A stretch of 64,000 bases of DNA, taken from positions 54,144 through 118,143 of the forward strand of contig CAVEUM010000002.1 of the NCBI GenBank assembly GCA_963618735.1, written 5' to 3'. A program made the translations under genes and the position numbers. Of the stretch, positions 17,531 to 24,926 are shown one piece after another (position 1 is the stretch's first letter; each line of letters starts with the position of its first letter). The notes below the pieces were generated by a model. It did no database searches, was not told where the DNA came from, and saw only the letters and a list, made by a program, of their open reading frames with translations. Source of the stretch: CAKUFA01 sp963618735. Lineage in GTDB: Bacteria > Bacillota > Clostridia > Christensenellales > Aristaeellaceae.

Positions 17531-20176
17531 TTACTTCTTAGCAGCCATCTTTTCCAGGATAGCAGCATGAGCAGCAGCCAGACGTGCAATCGGCACACGG
17601 AAGGGAGAGCAGCTCACGTAGTTCAGGCCAACCTTGTGGCAGAACATGATAGAGCTCGGGTCACCGCCGTGCTCACCGCAGATGCCCAGCTTGATGTTGG
17701 GGCGAGTGGAGCGGCCCAGCTTAGCGGCCATCTCAACCAGCTTGCCAACGCCTTCGGTGTCCAGACGGGCGAAGGGATCGCTCTCGAAGATCTTGTTGTC
17801 GTAGTAAGATCCCAGGAACTTGCCGGCGTCGTCACGAGAGAAGCCGAAGGTCATCTGGGTCAGGTCGTTGGTGCCGAAGGAGAAGAACTCTGCTTCTTCA
17901 GCAATCTCATCGGCCGTAACAGCGGCGCGCGGGATCTCGATCATGGTGCCCACGTGGTAGTCGAGGGTCACGCCCTGCTCTTCGAAGACCTTCTTAGCGG
18001 TCTCAACCACGATGCTCTTCACGAAGGCCAGTTCCTTCTTGGAGCCAACCAGAGGAATCATGATTTCGGGCACGATGTCATAGCCGCATTCCTTCTTCAC
18101 GTTGATAGCAGCCTGCAGCACTGCGCGGGTCTGCATCTCAGCGATTTCAGGATAGGTAACAGCCAGACGGCAGCCACGATGACCCATCATGGGGTTAGAC
18201 TCGTGGAGAGCGTTGATCTTCTGCTTCACCTGATCCACCGTGTAGCCCAGGTTCTTAGCCAGCTCTTCGATCTCTTCGGTCATATCCAGGTGAGGCACGA
18301 ACTCATGGAGCGGCGGATCCAGATAACGCACGGTCATAGGACGGCCTTCCAGAGCCTTGTACATAGCCTCGAAGTCACCCTGCTGCATAGGCAGGATCTT
18401 AGCCAGTGCATGCTCGCGCTGTTCCTTGGTGTCAGCCAGGATCATCTCACGCACAGCAGCGATACGGGAAGCTTCGAAGAACATGTGCTCGGTACGGCAC
18501 AGACCGATACCTTCTGCACCAAAGGCAACAGCCTGCTTGGTGTCGCGAGGAGTATCAGCATTGGTGCGAACCTGCAGCTTGCGAGCCTTGTCAGCCCAGC
18601 CCATGAAGCGAGCGAAGTCGCCAGAGATGGAAGCTTCCACGGTGGGCAGCATGCCATCATACACATTGCCGGTAGAGCCGTCAACGGAGATGCAGTCACC
18701 CTCATGATACACCTTGCCAGCGATGGTCACGGTGTTGTTGGCTTCGTCGAACTTCAGATCGCCGCAGCCAACGACAGCAGCACGACCCATACCACGAGCC
18801 ACAACAGCAGCGTGGGAAGTCATGCCACCGAAAGCGGTCAGGATAGCCTGGGAGAAGTCCATGCCCTCGATGTCCTCAGGGGTGGTCTCCTTACGAACCA
18901 GGATAACCTTTTCCTTGTTCTTGCCGTGCTCAGCAGCAGCGTCAGCGGTGAAGTAGATTGCACCAGCGCCAGCGCCGGGAGAAGCAGGCAGACCCTTTGC
19001 GATAACGGGAGCCTTCTTGATGGCGTCAGCATCGAAGTTGGGGTGCAGCAGGCTGTCGAGCTGCTTAGGCTCAACCTTCAGCACAGCTTCTTCTTCGCTC
19101 AGCACGCCTTCATCCACCAGGTCAACAGCGATCTTCAGAGCAGCCTGAGCGGTACGCTTGCCGTTACGGGTCTGCAGCATGAAGAGCTTGCCGCGCTCGA
19201 TGGTGTACTCCATGTCCTGCATGTCACGATAGTGATCTTCCAGGGTCTTGGCAATGCTCACGAACTGATCGTACACTTCAGGCATCTGCTCATGCAGCTG
19301 AGAGATCGGCTGAGGCGTACGGATGCCAGCCACAACGTCCTCGCCCTGAGCGTTCAGCAGGTACTCGCCGTACAGCTTCTTCTCGCCGGTGGAGGGGTTA
19401 CGGGTGAAGGCAACGCCGGTACCAGAGGTCTCGCCCATGTTACCGAAGACCATGGACTGCACGTTCACGGCAGTGCCCCAGTCGCCGGGGATGTCGTTCA
19501 TGCGGCGATAGTAAATAGCACGGGGATTGTCCCAGGAGCGGAACACAGCCTTGATGGCCTCCATCAGCTGTTCCTTAGGATCCTGCGGGAAATCAACGCC
19601 CTTTTCAGCCTTGTAGATTTCCTTGAAGCGAACAACGACTTCCTTCAGGTCGTCAGCGGTCAGGTCACGGTCGTACTTCACGCCGCGCTTTTCCTTGAAC
19701 TCATCCAGAACGTCTTCGAACTTGCTCTTCTTGATTTCCATCACAACGTCAGAGAACATTGCGATGAAACGGCGATAAGCATCGTATGCGAAGTGCTCGT
19801 TGTCGGTCAGCTTAGCCAGACCCTTCACAGACACGTCGTTCAGGCCCAGGTTCAGGATGGTATCCATCATGCCGGGCATGGAAGCGCGAGCGCCGGAACG
19901 CACGGACACCAGCCAGGGATCGTTCTCATCGCCGAACTTCTTGCCGACGATTTCTTCGGTCTTGGCCAGTGCGGCGTAAATCTGCTCCTCGATGTCGGAA
20001 GCGATGACCTTGCCGTCGGTGTAGTAACGGGTGCAGGCTTCGGTAGAAATGGTGAAGCCCTGAGGCACAGGCAGACCAATGTTGGTCATTTCGGCCAGGT
20101 TGGCGCCCTTGCCGCCCAGCAGCTCACGCATGTTTGCGTTGCCTTCCGTGAAGAGGTATACATACTTCTTCTCCAT
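17531..20176 (-). CDS. ppdK: Pyruvate, phosphate dikinase
   Basis: An 881-residue enzyme interconverting pyruvate + ATP + Pi and phosphoenolpyruvate + AMP + PPi; in anaerobes it often works glycolytically. The N-terminal ATP-grasp domain begins FTEGNANMRELLGGKGANLAEM. The phospho-His swivel domain contains the GGMTSHAAVVARGMG motif with the catalytic His. The C-terminal PEP/pyruvate barrel contains LCRTEHMFF, MIEIPRAA, FFSFGTNDLTQMTFGFSRDD and GICGEHGGDP with the catalytic Cys. ATG 20176 has AGGAGGAG upstream. Codon use is strongly biased, as in highly expressed genes, which leaves a long open frame on the opposite strand. A leader of about 95 nt contains hairpins. Confidence 0.98.
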   Translation of the reverse strand: MEKKYVYLFTEGNANMRELLGGKGANLAEMTNIGLPVPQGFTISTEACTRYYTDGKVIASDIEEQIYAALAKTEEIVGKKFGDENDPWLVSVRSGARASMPGMMDTILNLGLNDVSVKGLAKLTDNEHFAYDAYRRFIAMFSDVVMEIKKSKFEDVLDEFKEKRGVKYDRDLTADDLKEVVVRFKEIYKAEKGVDFPQDPKEQLMEAIKAVFRSWDNPRAIYYRRMNDIPGDWGTAVNVQSMVFGNMGETSGTGVAFTRNPSTGEKKLYGEYLLNAQGEDVVAGIRTPQPISQLHEQMPEVYDQFVSIAKTLEDHYRDMQDMEYTIERGKLFMLQTRNGKRTAQAALKIAVDLVDEGVLSEEEAVLKVEPKQLDSLLHPNFDADAIKKAPVIAKGLPASPGAGAGAIYFTADAAAEHGKNKEKVILVRKETTPEDIEGMDFSQAILTAFGGMTSHAAVVARGMGRAAVVGCGDLKFDEANNTVTIAGKVYHEGDCISVDGSTGNVYDGMLPTVEASISGDFARFMGWADKARKLQVRTNADTPRDTKQAVAFGAEGIGLCRTEHMFFEASRIAAVREMILADTKEQREHALAKILPMQQGDFEAMYKALEGRPMTVRYLDPPLHEFVPHLDMTEEIEELAKNLGYTVDQVKQKINALHESNPMMGHRGCRLAVTYPEIAEMQTRAVLQAAINVKKECGYDIVPEIMIPLVGSKKELAFVKSIVVETAKKVFEEQGVTLDYHVGTMIEIPRAAVTADEIAEEAEFFSFGTNDLTQMTFGFSRDDAGKFLGSYYDNKIFESDPFARLDTEGVGKLVEMAAKLGRSTRPNIKLGICGEHGGDPSSIMFCHKVGLNYVSCSPFRVPIARLAAAHAAILEKMAAKK

Positions 20177-20201
20177 GGGAAACTCCTCCTTGTTCACTTC
20201 T

Positions 20202-20274
20202 GCAGGATAAAAATCCTGCTGTCTGTCCATGCGGTTCTGTTACCGCATACGGACAGAGATTTCACATATCTCTG
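20202..20274 (-). promoter_or_regulatory. Structured 5' leader of ppdK with three stem-loops
   Basis: In the minus-strand leader, in transcript order: CAGAGAT/ATCTCTG (20254-20274), a long hairpin pairing CTGTCC with GGACAG and ATGCGGT with ACCGCAT (20223-20256), and GCAGGAT/ATCCTGC (20202-20219). The first two share three bases, so full formation of both is mutually exclusive. No U-tract follows the last stem, so this is not an obvious attenuator. mRNA stabilisation or protein binding is possible; I do not recognise a riboswitch class. Confidence 0.6.
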
Positions 20275-20276
20275 AA

Positions 20277-20305
20277 ATTATACAATCTTTTTTTCATTTT
20301 GGCAA
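20277..20305 (-). promoter_or_regulatory. Promoter of ppdK
   Basis: TTGCCA (20300-20305), 17 bases, TATAAT (20277-20282) on the minus strand. Transcription would start near 20270, giving a leader of about 95 nt. Confidence 0.8.
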
Positions 20306-20389
20306 GACCGTTTGCTTATGTTTTGGCGATATTGCCCTTGAAATGTCCACATAAATGCAAATTTCGGTCATTTTCTGTTTGTACTCCTG

Positions 20390-20419
20390 CAAAAAAACGA
20401 CAGGCAAACCGCCTGTCGT
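20390..20419 (-). terminator. Terminator after rlmI
   Basis: A 9-bp stem ACGACAGGC/GCCTGTCGT (20397-20419) with a 5-base loop, followed on the minus strand by seven T. It lies 18 nt after the rlmI stop. Confidence 0.9.
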
Positions 20420-20437
20420 AAGAATTTTGCAAAAGAA

Positions 20438-21610
20438 TCAATCGAAAATCTGGAAAATGCCGCACTTGAGGTACTGCGTTTCGGGAGATGCAGGCAGAAT
20501 CGGGTGATCCTTGCCCTGCGTGCGGTATTCCACCTGGCGAAGCTGCACATGTGCATCATGGGCGGCATCACGGACGATGTCCATGAAGGCATCCGGCAAA
20601 ATGTGCTGACTGCAGGAGCAGGTGATCAGGTATCCGCCCGGCTTGACCATCTTCATGGCACGAAGGTTGATTTCCTTGTAGCCGCGGGTAGCGCTGGCAA
20701 TAGCCGAACGGGTCTTGGTGAAAGCAGGCGGGTCAAGGATAACCACATCATATTTCACGCCGTCGCGGCTCTGCTGGCTCAGCAGGTCAAAAGCGTTGGC
20801 TTCCACAAAGTGCACCCGATCTTCCAAATGATTGAGGCGGGCATTCTCCGTAGCAAATTCGCAGGCATAGGCAGAGATGTCCACGCCCGTTACTTCTGCT
20901 GCGCCATAGTAGCCGGCATGCAGGGCGAAACTTCCCGTATGGGTGAAGCAATCCAGCACCGTCTTGCCCTTTACGAAAGGTGCAATAGCTGCGCGGTTTT
21001 CCTTCTGATCCAGGAAGAAGCCCGTCTTTTGTCCTTCCTTCACGTCCACCAGGAAATGCACGCCGTTCTCGACCATCTCCACCCGATCAGGCACCTGACC
21101 GTAAAGCAGGCCAGTTGTCTGCTCCAGTCCTTCCAGGCGGCGGACAGGAACGTCATTGCGCTCCCAAATGCCAGCCGGATGCAGTTCTTCTACCAGTGCA
21201 TCCACCACATCCTGTTTGAAGCGCTCCATGCCCAGTGCCAGGCACTGAAGCACCAGCACATCGCCGAAGCTATCCACAATCAGGGCGGGCAGACGGTCGC
21301 TTTCCGCAAAAATCATGCGGCAGGAATGCAAGTCTGCAAAGGTGCGGCGGTAGTCCACCGCTTCCTTAACGCGGCGGAAGATAAACGCGCGGTCGATAGG
21401 CTCATCCTTCAGGCTCATGATGCGCAGTGCGATCTGGGACTGTGGATTATAATACGCCTTGGCCAGAAAACGTCCCTTGGAGGACACAACGTCCACAATA
21501 TCGCCGGGGGTAAAATCGCCCTCTACCTTGGCGATGTCACTGCGGAAAATCCATGGATGACCGCTGTAGACGCGCTTTTCTTTGCCGGGAATGAGAATTG
21601 CCGATGCCAT
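20438..21610 (-). CDS. rlmI: Class I rRNA methyltransferase, RlmI-like
   Basis: The protein has 390 residues. An N-terminal PUA-like domain (KRVYSGHPWIFRSDIAKVEGD...GDIVDVVS) is followed by a central EEHL-type domain with the VDVKEGQKTGFFLDQKENR segment and a Rossmann methyltransferase (VLDCFTHTGSFALHA, DISAYACEFATENA, ILDPPAFTKTRSAI). RlmI methylates C5 of a 23S rRNA cytosine; orthology to RlmI against other PUA-fused m5C enzymes is likely but not proven. It is 15 nt downstream of pyrG. Confidence 0.88.
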   Translation of the reverse strand: MASAILIPGKEKRVYSGHPWIFRSDIAKVEGDFTPGDIVDVVSSKGRFLAKAYYNPQSQIALRIMSLKDEPIDRAFIFRRVKEAVDYRRTFADLHSCRMIFAESDRLPALIVDSFGDVLVLQCLALGMERFKQDVVDALVEELHPAGIWERNDVPVRRLEGLEQTTGLLYGQVPDRVEMVENGVHFLVDVKEGQKTGFFLDQKENRAAIAPFVKGKTVLDCFTHTGSFALHAGYYGAAEVTGVDISAYACEFATENARLNHLEDRVHFVEANAFDLLSQQSRDGVKYDVVILDPPAFTKTRSAIASATRGYKEINLRAMKMVKPGGYLITCSCSQHILPDAFMDIVRDAAHDAHVQLRQVEYRTQGKDHPILPASPETQYLKCGIFQIFD

Positions 21611-21625
21611 AGTTTGCCTCCAATA

Positions 21626-23221
21626 TCAGTGCTTGGCAGCCTTGATGAAAGCTGCGAACAGGGGATGTGCCTTGTTGGGGCGGGAAATGAATTCAGGATG
21701 ATAGATGACGCCCACATAGAAGGGATGGCCTTCCATTTCAAAAGCCTCAGGATAGTCGCCTTCTACAGCTTCTCCGGTGAAGTGCAGTCCCTTTTGCTCC
21801 AGCATGGGAACAAATCCTTTCTCCACCTCGTAGCGATTGCCGTGACGCTCGTGAATCACGTCCTTGCCGTAGATATCACGGATCATGCCAGGCTGGAGAC
21901 GAACATCGAAACCGCCCATCCGAGCCGCCTGACGGCTGTCGTTCACAGCGGTCACGCGGTCATCAGGAATGCGAATCACTGCAGGATCGCACTCATGCTT
22001 CACCTCGGTGGAGTTAGCAGTCGTCATGCCAAGCAGAGAACGCACAGCCTCCACAACGCCCAGCTGCATGCCGAAACCAATCATCAGGCAAGGCTTTTTC
22101 GCTTCCCGTGCATAATGGGCGGTGGCAATAATGCCTTCTGCGCCGCGATCACCATAGCCGCCAGGCAGAAGAATGCCATCGTAAGAAGCCAGCTTTTCCG
22201 CTGCATTCTCATTCGTAATGTCTTCAGAATTGATCCAGTCCAGCTTCACGCTGGTCGTGTTTGCAATGCCGGCATGGGTCATGGCTTCCGCTACGGACAG
22301 ATAGGCATCATGAAGCTCCACATACTTGCCCACCAGTGCAATGGAAACCTCGCCGTCAGGGTGGGTATAGTGCTGCACCATATCCTTCCACTCGGTCAGG
22401 TCAGGCGCAGTAACAGGCAACGCCAATTCGCGGCACACAATGTCCGCCAAGCCTTCCTTCTCCAGCATCAGCGGTACATCGTACAGGGTGGGCGCATCTG
22501 TGTTCTGCACCACGTTGCCCGTCTTCACATTGCAGAACAAGCCAATCTTATCCTTGGCCTCGGTAGAAATCGGCTTTTCCGTGCGGCAGACAATCACGTC
22601 CGGCTGGATGCCAATCACGCGAAGCGTCTTTACGCTATGCTGGGTAGGCTTCGTCTTCATCTCGCCAGCTGCATTCAGGTAAGGCAGAAGCGTCACGTGA
22701 ACGAAGCAGGTATTGTGCTCGCCCACTTCCCACTTCATCTGACGGATAGCCTCCAGGAAAGGAGACGACTCCATGTCGCCCACCGTGCCGCCAATTTCAA
22801 TAATAGCAACGTCTGCGCCGCTGTGATGAGCAGCCAGCTGAATACGATTCTTGATTTCATCCGTCACGTGAGGAATCACCTGCACGGTACTTCCGTGATA
22901 TTCGCCGCGGAGCTCCCGTTCCATGATGCTCTTATGCACCTTGCCGGTGGTCACGCTGGCCTCGCCGCGGAGGTTCACATCCGTGAAGCGCTCGTAATGA
23001 CCCAGATCCAGGTCAGCTGCCACGCCGTCATCCGTGATGAAAGCCTCGCCATGCTGAAGCGGAGACAGCAAGCCAGGATCCACATTATAGTAGGGATCGC
23101 ACTTCTGCATGGAAACCTTATAGCCCCGTGCTTCCAGCAATCGTCCCAGAGATGCGGCCGTAATGCCCTTTCCCAAAGAGGAAACAACGCCGCCTGTTAC
23201 AAACACATACTTGGTTGCCAT
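21626..23221 (-). CDS. pyrG: CTP synthase
   Basis: Converts UTP + glutamine + ATP to CTP. The N-terminal synthase domain has KYVFVTGGVVSSLGKGI and the DPYYNVDPGLLSPLQHGE region. The C-terminal glutamine amidotransferase domain shows GILLPGGYGDRG and, notably, PCLMIGFGMQLGVVEA, where the usual nucleophile context is CLGMQ (GICLGMQ). The residue at the Cys position reads as Phe-Gly (IGFGMQLG). The final His-Pro-Glu reads YHPEFISRP. ATG 23221 has AAGGAG upstream. Length (531 residues) is normal. If the GFGMQ reading is right the glutaminase Cys is missing, so the enzyme would need free ammonia. Confidence 0.95.
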   Translation of the reverse strand: MATKYVFVTGGVVSSLGKGITAASLGRLLEARGYKVSMQKCDPYYNVDPGLLSPLQHGEAFITDDGVAADLDLGHYERFTDVNLRGEASVTTGKVHKSIMERELRGEYHGSTVQVIPHVTDEIKNRIQLAAHHSGADVAIIEIGGTVGDMESSPFLEAIRQMKWEVGEHNTCFVHVTLLPYLNAAGEMKTKPTQHSVKTLRVIGIQPDVIVCRTEKPISTEAKDKIGLFCNVKTGNVVQNTDAPTLYDVPLMLEKEGLADIVCRELALPVTAPDLTEWKDMVQHYTHPDGEVSIALVGKYVELHDAYLSVAEAMTHAGIANTTSVKLDWINSEDITNENAAEKLASYDGILLPGGYGDRGAEGIIATAHYAREAKKPCLMIGFGMQLGVVEAVRSLLGMTTANSTEVKHECDPAVIRIPDDRVTAVNDSRQAARMGGFDVRLQPGMIRDIYGKDVIHERHGNRYEVEKGFVPMLEQKGLHFTGEAVEGDYPEAFEMEGHPFYVGVIYHPEFISRPNKAHPLFAAFIKAAKH

Positions 23222-23278
23222 GGTCAACGCTCCTTATCTGACGCCGTGGGATGTCCACAGCATAATCTTCCTTTTACC

Positions 23279-23307
23279 ATTGTAAAGATCATGCGTGGGA
23301 TTGTCAA
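23279..23307 (-). promoter_or_regulatory. Promoter of pyrG-rlmI
   Basis: TTGACA (23302-23307), 17 bases, TACAAT (23279-23284) on the minus strand. The leader of about 50 nt has no C-tract or attenuator hairpin of the kind that controls pyrG in Bacillus. Confidence 0.8.
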
Positions 23308-23321
23308 GGGCTGAAGAAAGC

Positions 23322-23356
23322 AGAAGCACGCACCCGCCTGGCGAATACGTGCTTCT
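23322..23356 (-). terminator. Possible terminator after the flavodoxin-like gene
   Basis: A 9-bp stem AGAAGCACG/CGTGCTTCT lies 7 nt after the stop at 23363 and is followed by CTTTCTTC on the minus strand. The U-tract is weak. Confidence 0.45.
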
Positions 23357-23362
23357 TTGTTT

Positions 23363-23980
23363 TCAGCGAATGAAATGGGTGCTCACGCGCGGTTCTGTTG
23401 CAGGCAGGCCGTAAGCTTCCTTGCCTAACGCGATGCTCTTCATCAGGAACGTCATATTCCGCGCCAGGGTGCGCATGGTCTGCAAGCCTTCCGCATCCTG
23501 TGCTGCTTCCCCCGGAGTGCGGCCATGGACGCTGTTCCAGTACTGGCTGGACGCAATGGGCATGCCCGAAATGGTGAAGTATTTGTTCAGCTCATCAAAG
23601 GTCGCGGAGCATCCACCGCGGCGTGCCACTGCAACAGCCGCGCCGACCTTCATCGTTTTGTCAAAGTGAGAAGAATAGAAAAGTCGGTCAAGGGTTGCCA
23701 CCAGTGTTGCGTTGGCAGAAGCGTAGTAAACAGGACTGCCTACCACCAGTCCGTCTGCCGCTTCAAACTTGGGCGCCAGCTCGTTGACCACATCGTCAAA
23801 GACGCACTTTCCCAATTTGCCGCAGGCGTTGCAGGCCATGCAGCCGCGGATGGCACGATTGCCAACGGTCACAAGCTCTGTTTCAACGCCTTCCTCCTGA
23901 AAAACTTTCACCATCTCCTGCAGCGCCGTGGCCGTATTGCCATTCACGTGGGGACTGCCGTTCAGCAAAAGAACCTTCAT
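23363..23980 (-). CDS. Flavodoxin-fold NAD(P)H-dependent oxidoreductase
   Basis: A 205-residue FMN-reductase/flavodoxin-like protein. The phosphate-binding loop is LLNGSPHVNGNTATAL (residues 4-19). A CMACNACGKLGKCVFDD cluster with several Cys and a GSPVYYASANATLVATLDRLFYS segment place it with iron-sulfur-flavoprotein-like NADPH-dependent reductases common in anaerobes. The CxxCxxC...C spacing may bind a cluster or be a redox switch. It is 69 nt downstream of deoD and may share its transcript. Confidence 0.88.
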   Translation of the reverse strand: MKVLLLNGSPHVNGNTATALQEMVKVFQEEGVETELVTVGNRAIRGCMACNACGKLGKCVFDDVVNELAPKFEAADGLVVGSPVYYASANATLVATLDRLFYSSHFDKTMKVGAAVAVARRGGCSATFDELNKYFTISGMPIASSQYWNSVHGRTPGEAAQDAEGLQTMRTLARNMTFLMKSIALGKEAYGLPATEPRVSTHFIR

Positions 23981-24049
23981 GATGTTTCCTCCTATGCAAA
24001 ACAGGCGGCTGGCATTTGCTGCCTGCCGCCCATGGATTGATGTCCTGCA

Positions 24050-24757
24050 TTAAGCGATTTCCAGAGCAATCTCCATCATCTTGGTGAAGGAAGTCTGGCG
24101 TTCTTCAGCAGACAGACCCTCGCCGGTGAAGGGGTTATCAGAAATGGTGCACAGGCACAGCGCATTCTTGCCGGCACGGGCAGCATTCATATACAGCGCA
24201 GCGCTCTCCATTTCCACAGCCAGCACGCCCAGCTTAGCCAGCTTGGCATTGCTGCCAGACTCATCGTAGAACACATCCGAAGAATAGATGGCGCCGGGAA
24301 CAATGGGCTGTCCCAGCTTCTCGCCTGCTTCCACAGCCTTGCGCAGCAGCTCAAAGGAGCAGCAGGGCGCCACGGTGCCATCAAAGCCAAACTGATGAGA
24401 GAAGTGAGAATCGGTGTAGCAGCTCATGCCGGCAACGATGTCACGTACCTTCAGCTTGTCGCTGAGCATACCAGCAGAGCCAATGCGGATGATATTCTTC
24501 ACATCGTAGAAGTTAAACAGCTCATAGCTGTAGATGCCAATAGACGGCATACCCATGCCGGAAGCCATCACAGACACGCGCTTGCCATGATAGGTGCCCG
24601 TGTAGCCCTGCACGCCGCGGATGTTATTCACCAGAACAGGATTCTCCAGGAAAGTCTCTGCAATGAATTTGGAACGCAGAGGATCACCAGGCATCAGGAC
24701 AGTATCGGCGAAATCGCCCAGTTTAGCAGTATTGTGAGCCGTAGGGACATTGCTCAT
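24050..24757 (-). CDS. deoD: Purine-nucleoside phosphorylase, DeoD type
   Basis: A 235-residue enzyme cleaving purine (deoxy)nucleosides with phosphate to base plus (deoxy)ribose-1-phosphate. Motifs are LMPGDPLRSKFIAE (phosphate binding), GMGMPSIGIYSYEL, IRIGSAGML, and AVEMESAALYMNAA with the ribose-contacting Met-Glu. CTISDNPFTGE carries the catalytic Asp-Asn equivalent (SDN). ATG 24757 with AAAGGAG upstream is preferred to the longer frame. Confidence 0.97.
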   Translation of the reverse strand: MSNVPTAHNTAKLGDFADTVLMPGDPLRSKFIAETFLENPVLVNNIRGVQGYTGTYHGKRVSVMASGMGMPSIGIYSYELFNFYDVKNIIRIGSAGMLSDKLKVRDIVAGMSCYTDSHFSHQFGFDGTVAPCCSFELLRKAVEAGEKLGQPIVPGAIYSSDVFYDESGSNAKLAKLGVLAVEMESAALYMNAARAGKNALCLCTISDNPFTGEGLSAEERQTSFTKMMEIALEIA

Positions 24758-24797
24758 GATAATATCTCCTTTCCACCTAGGAAAATGATTCACCTTC

Positions 24798-24826
24798 ATT
24801 ATATCGGGAAAAACCGAATTTGTACA
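24798..24826 (-). promoter_or_regulatory. Promoter of deoD
   Basis: TGTACA (24821-24826), 17 bases, TATAAT (24798-24803) on the minus strand, 40 nt upstream of the start. The ygiQ promoter points away about 45 bp further on. Confidence 0.6.
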
Positions 24827-24868
24827 GTGTTTTTTCCTCCATGAAGCATTCTATATGCTTCTCTTTGC

Positions 24869-24897
24869 TTGACATCTCCTGCTGCTTCTTCTACAAT
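24869..24897 (+). promoter_or_regulatory. Promoter of the ygiQ-like gene
   Basis: TTGACA (24869-24874), 17 bases, TACAAT (24892-24897), 29 nt upstream of the ATG. Confidence 0.85.
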
Positions 24898-24926
24898 GAG
24901 CATGTGGAAACATCAGGAGGAGTACG

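Noticed and set aside
17567..20275. Long plus-strand open frame (902 codons) across ppdK
   Set aside because: It is antisense to a clear ppdK with all motifs. Strong codon bias that avoids TTA, CTA and TCA leaves the opposite strand open.
20504..23314. 936-codon plus-strand open frame across rlmI and pyrG
   Set aside because: Same cause: it spans two well-identified minus-strand genes, has no ribosome binding site and a His/Gln/Cys-rich composition unlike a real protein.
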